From contig JAUXJP010000001.1 of the NCBI GenBank assembly GCA_030624695.1, positions 1 to 26,189 on the forward strand: 26,189 bases of DNA, written 5' to 3'. This document shows, in pieces, positions 23,804 through 26,189 of this stretch. The DNA is from Candidatus Dadabacteria bacterium (lineage in GTDB: Bacteria > Desulfobacterota_D > UBA1144 > Nemesobacterales > JAJCZQ01). Below the pieces are notes generated by a model, which worked only from the letters and a program-made list of their open reading frames with translations, did no database searches and was not told where the DNA came from. Both the position numbers and the translations under genes were made by a program. The stretch's first letter is position 1. Every line of letters starts with the position of its first letter.

Positions 23804-24279
23804 ATGCAGCTCCCACAGCAGGTGGTGAAGGTTTTCTGACTACCACTGTAAACTCTGTTGCAAACTGGGGCAGAAAAAACAGCCTCTGGCCAATGCCATT
23901 TGGTACAGCTTGTTGTGCTATTGAAATGATGGGAGCGTTAGCTTCAAGGTTCGACCTATCAAGGTTTGGAGCAGAAGTTGCCAGGTTTTCGCCAAGGCAG
24001 GCCGACCTTATGATTGTCTCCGGGACTATTACTTACAAGATGGCTTCTGTATGCAGAAAAATATATGAACAGATGCCGGAGCCTAAATGGGTTATAGCAA
24101 TGGGATCCTGCACATGCGGTGGTGGCCCGTTTGACAGTTATGCAGTTGTGCAGGGTATTGATGAATTTTTGCCAGTCGATGTTTATATAGGAGGCTGTCC
24201 TCCAAGGCCTGAAGCACTTATTGATGCCGTAATTAAAATACAGAAAAAGATTGATATTGAAGGTGCACCGATTGTATGA
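23794..24279 (+). CDS. nuoB: NADH-quinone oxidoreductase subunit B
   Basis: A 161-residue peripheral subunit holding the N2 iron-sulfur cluster, which passes electrons to quinone. Ligands are Cys40 and Cys41 in GTACCAIEMM, Cys106 in GSCTCGGG and Cys135 in YIGGCPPRPE. The SRFDLSRFGAE and FSPRQADLMIVSGT blocks are typical. The ATG lies inside the last codons of nuoA, and an AAAAGGAG sequence just upstream serves as ribosome site. The TGA stop overlaps the ATG of nuoC (ATGA), showing tight coupling. Length is normal for the family. Confidence 0.98.
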   Translation: MGINAAPTAGGEGFLTTTVNSVANWGRKNSLWPMPFGTACCAIEMMGALASRFDLSRFGAEVARFSPRQADLMIVSGTITYKMASVCRKIYEQMPEPKWVIAMGSCTCGGGPFDSYAVVQGIDEFLPVDVYIGGCPPRPEALIDAVIKIQKKIDIEGAPIV

Positions 24280-24788
24280 GCAATTTTTCTCTTGAGCAGT
24301 TAAACGGCAGACTGGAAAGTTACATCAAATCATCTTCAGAGTTCAGGGGAGAAACCACTTATTTTGTAGCTCCTGCTAAAATTGTTGAAATATTAAAAAT
24401 ACTTAAAGAAGAATTTGGGTTTACTTACCTTGTTGATTTAACTGCAGTAGATTTTCTGGGAATTAAAACTCCCCGGTTTGAAATTGTATATTATCTTCAC
24501 AGGTTTGGAGAAGAGTATGATGAGAATATCAGGGTAAGAATAAAAGCACAGATAACTGAAGAAAATGCTGCGATAGATTCTGTAACCTCTATATGGATAG
24601 GTGCTGACTGGCTTGAAAGAGAGGTCTTCGATATGTTTGGAATTGTTTTTAAAGGGCATCCGGATTTAAGACGAATTCTAATGCCGGAAGATTATGACGA
24701 ATACCCGCTGAGAAAAGACTTTGATGTACGAAACCGTGAACCTTCAAAAAAATCATTTCAAAAGGCGCTGCGTGAAGGTGGTTATTAA
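24276..24788 (+). CDS. nuoC: NADH-quinone oxidoreductase subunit C
   Basis: A 170-residue peripheral-arm subunit of complex I. The signature is near the C-terminus: WLEREVFDMFGIVFKGHPDL (about 109-128) followed by RRILMPEDYDEYPLRKDF. LVDLTAVDFLG near residue 50 is another family block. It is a separate protein rather than the fused NuoCD seen in some enterobacteria. It overlaps nuoB by four bases and nuoD by one (TAATG), so the order and stoichiometry of the peripheral arm are kept by translational coupling. Confidence 0.97.
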   Translation: MSNFSLEQLNGRLESYIKSSSEFRGETTYFVAPAKIVEILKILKEEFGFTYLVDLTAVDFLGIKTPRFEIVYYLHRFGEEYDENIRVRIKAQITEENAAIDSVTSIWIGADWLEREVFDMFGIVFKGHPDLRRILMPEDYDEYPLRKDFDVRNREPSKKSFQKALREGGY

Positions 24789-26008
24789 TGGAAAGAGTTG
24801 AATTTGTAGAAGAACAAAGCAGCGACTCCAATCTAAGAAAAGAGTCAATGATCCTGAATATGGGCCCACAGCATCCCTCTACACACGGTGTTCTAAGGAT
24901 AGTCCTTTACCTTGATGGTGAAATAGTACAGGAAGCTGTTCCTTACATTGGATACCTTCACAGAGGTATTGAAAAACTGTGTGAAAATATTACTTATCAG
25001 CAATGCCTGCCTTATACCGACAGGATGGACTATCTCGCTTCTATTTGTAACAACATAGGTTTTATTCTCTCTGTTGAAAAACTCCTCGGCATCGAAGACG
25101 AAATACCTGATAGGGCAAAAGTAGCCGAAGTAATATTATTTGAACTTGGAAGAATAGAATCACATCTCGTGGGCATTGGGACCAACGCGATGGACCTGGG
25201 TGCGATGAGTGCATTTCTTTTCTGCTTCAAGGAGAGGGAAAGGGTATATGACATACTTGAGATAGTCTGTGGTGCAAGGCTTACAACCTCTTATCCAAGG
25301 GTTGGCGGACTTCCTGACGAACTCCCTGATAATTTTGAAGAAGCTATAAGAAATTTTTTAAAAATATTCCCAAAAACACTTGATGAAGTAGATAAACTTC
25401 TCACAAGAAACAGAATTTTTATTGAAAGGACAAAGGGTGTAGCAAAAATAAGCGCGGAAGAGGCAATCAACTTTGGCCTGACAGGGCCTAATCTAAGGGG
25501 TAGCGGCGTTCCCTTTGACCTTAGAAAATCAAACCCTTACCTGAATTATGACCATTATGATTTTGAAATTCCTGTTGCAACAGACGGTGATGCCTATTCA
25601 AGATTCCTATGCAGGTTCGAGGAGATGAGGCAAAGCCTGAAAATAATAGAACAGGCAATTGACAACCTTCCGGACGGCCCTTACATAGCAGATTTACCAG
25701 ACATAGTGCTTCCAGAAAAGCAGAAGGTTTATACACAGATGGAATCACTAATCAGGCATTTTGTGATAGTTTACAACGGGTTTAATACCCCTCCCGGAGA
25801 GATATATCACGGTGTTGAAAATCCCAAAGGAGAGCTTGGATATTACATTGTTAGCGATGGAACCGGTAAACCCTACAGGATACACGTCCGCGGCCCGTCT
25901 TTTGTAAACATGCAGGCACTACCAATGATGTCAAAAGGCAAACTTGTAGCCGACGTTATTGCCGCAATCGGAAGCATAGACATCGTACTTGGGGAAGTTG
26001 ATAGGTAG
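24788..26008 (+). CDS. nuoD: NADH-quinone oxidoreductase subunit D
   Basis: A 406-residue subunit of the quinone-reducing module, related to the large subunit of NiFe hydrogenases without the nickel ligands. NMGPQHPSTHGVLR (about 24-37) carries the conserved His residues at the quinone headgroup, followed by YIGYLHRGIEKL and LPYTDRMDYL. The C-terminus has GELGYYIVSDGTGKPYR and the usual RGPSFVN and DIVLGEVDR endings, so the protein is complete. The start is coupled to nuoC. No complete gene follows it in the window, whereas nuoE/F/G or nuoH/I normally come next. Confidence 0.98.
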   Translation: MERVEFVEEQSSDSNLRKESMILNMGPQHPSTHGVLRIVLYLDGEIVQEAVPYIGYLHRGIEKLCENITYQQCLPYTDRMDYLASICNNIGFILSVEKLLGIEDEIPDRAKVAEVILFELGRIESHLVGIGTNAMDLGAMSAFLFCFKERERVYDILEIVCGARLTTSYPRVGGLPDELPDNFEEAIRNFLKIFPKTLDEVDKLLTRNRIFIERTKGVAKISAEEAINFGLTGPNLRGSGVPFDLRKSNPYLNYDHYDFEIPVATDGDAYSRFLCRFEEMRQSLKIIEQAIDNLPDGPYIADLPDIVLPEKQKVYTQMESLIRHFVIVYNGFNTPPGEIYHGVENPKGELGYYIVSDGTGKPYRIHVRGPSFVNMQALPMMSKGKLVADVIAAIGSIDIVLGEVDR

Positions 26009-26012
26009 AGCT

Positions 26013-26106
26013 ATGGCAGAAAAAAACTAATGCTAAGGAACTTTATTCAAATCTTTATTTAGGAATTAAATCCCACATTCCGCAGTTCAAAAAAACTACT
26101 AAATAA
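26013..26106 (+). pseudogene. Possible frameshifted start of a further nuo-operon gene
   Basis: An ATG five bases after the nuoD stop, behind GGTAGAG, reads MAEKN and meets TAA at 26028-26030. It passes through a run of seven A (26020-26026). With one A fewer, the frame stays open as MAEKTNAKELYSNLYLGIKS and ten more codons to TAA at 26104-26106. The amino acid mix of that frame is protein-like, but I cannot assign it to a complex I subunit. It may be a decayed gene, a short real peptide in an assembly with a homopolymer error, or chance. Confidence 0.3.
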
Positions 26107-26189
26107 GATATATTAGTATTAGTATTATTTTCTATTTAGGTAATCTATCCCAACCCTCTCGGTCCAAAACACTAACTTAAAAAGCAACA
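26107..26189. other. AT-rich tail without a recognised gene
   Basis: About 80 bases to the window end. It holds a short TTAGTA/TACTAA near-inverted repeat around 26096-26121 and a TATTAGTATTAGTATT iteration, and no open frame of note. Nothing else was seen. Confidence 0.4.

Noticed and set aside
26096..26121. TACTAA/TTAGTA inverted repeat as a mobile-element end
   Set aside because: It is short, imperfect and purely AT-rich; no transposase, target duplication or second copy was seen in the window.

Overview
The window reads as ordinary chromosomal DNA from an AT-rich bacterium. It has a cytochrome/quinone-based respiratory life style and most likely a Gram-negative envelope: two predicted lipoproteins (a multicopper oxidase and an ABC binding protein) and a complex I operon are present. 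Menaquinone would be made by the futalosine route (aminofutalosine synthase plus UbiA-, UbiX- and UbiD-type enzymes), which points away from gamma-proteobacteria towards delta-proteobacteria-like or candidate lineages. I cannot name the taxon from sequence alone. TGA is used as a normal stop (recO, the HAD gene, nuoB), so the standard bacterial code applies. Genes are tightly packed, with many 4-base or longer overlaps and few obvious terminators.

Layout. 1-1663 (-): a multicopper oxidase lipoprotein cut by the window edge. 1766-1844 (+): tRNA-His with its own promoter, then ychF. 2972-5670 (-): an ABC importer operon for a metal chelate or cobalamin (binding protein, permease, ATPase). 5726-6802 (+): pyrD, interrupted by an in-frame TGA near its 3' end. 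6799-10060 (-): mgtE, recO, argJ. 10138-14794 (+): the menaquinone block, UbiA-type prenyltransferase, UbiX-type flavin prenyltransferase, an unrecognised 81-residue protein with its own promoter, UbiD-type decarboxylase and mqnE. 14846-15024 (+): a remnant of an isocitrate dehydrogenase-like gene with its middle deleted. 15040-18911 (-): an orphan small gene, uvrA and a HAD hydrolase. 19032-22557 (+): glyA, nrdR, tatD, pdxA. 22580-23329 (-): a sirtuin with the class III signature. 23447-26008 (+): nuoABCD, after which the complex I operon stops abruptly in an AT-rich tail containing what may be a frameshifted remnant of a further gene.

The functional theme is respiratory housekeeping: menaquinone synthesis feeds the NADH:quinone oxidoreductase, and PyrD (quinone-linked class 2) would use the same quinone pool. 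No phage, transposon, CRISPR array or defence island was recognised. The observations most worth checking are the interrupted pyrD, the internally deleted dehydrogenase remnant, the broken end of the nuo operon, the independently promoted small gene inside the menaquinone block, and starts that look leaderless.
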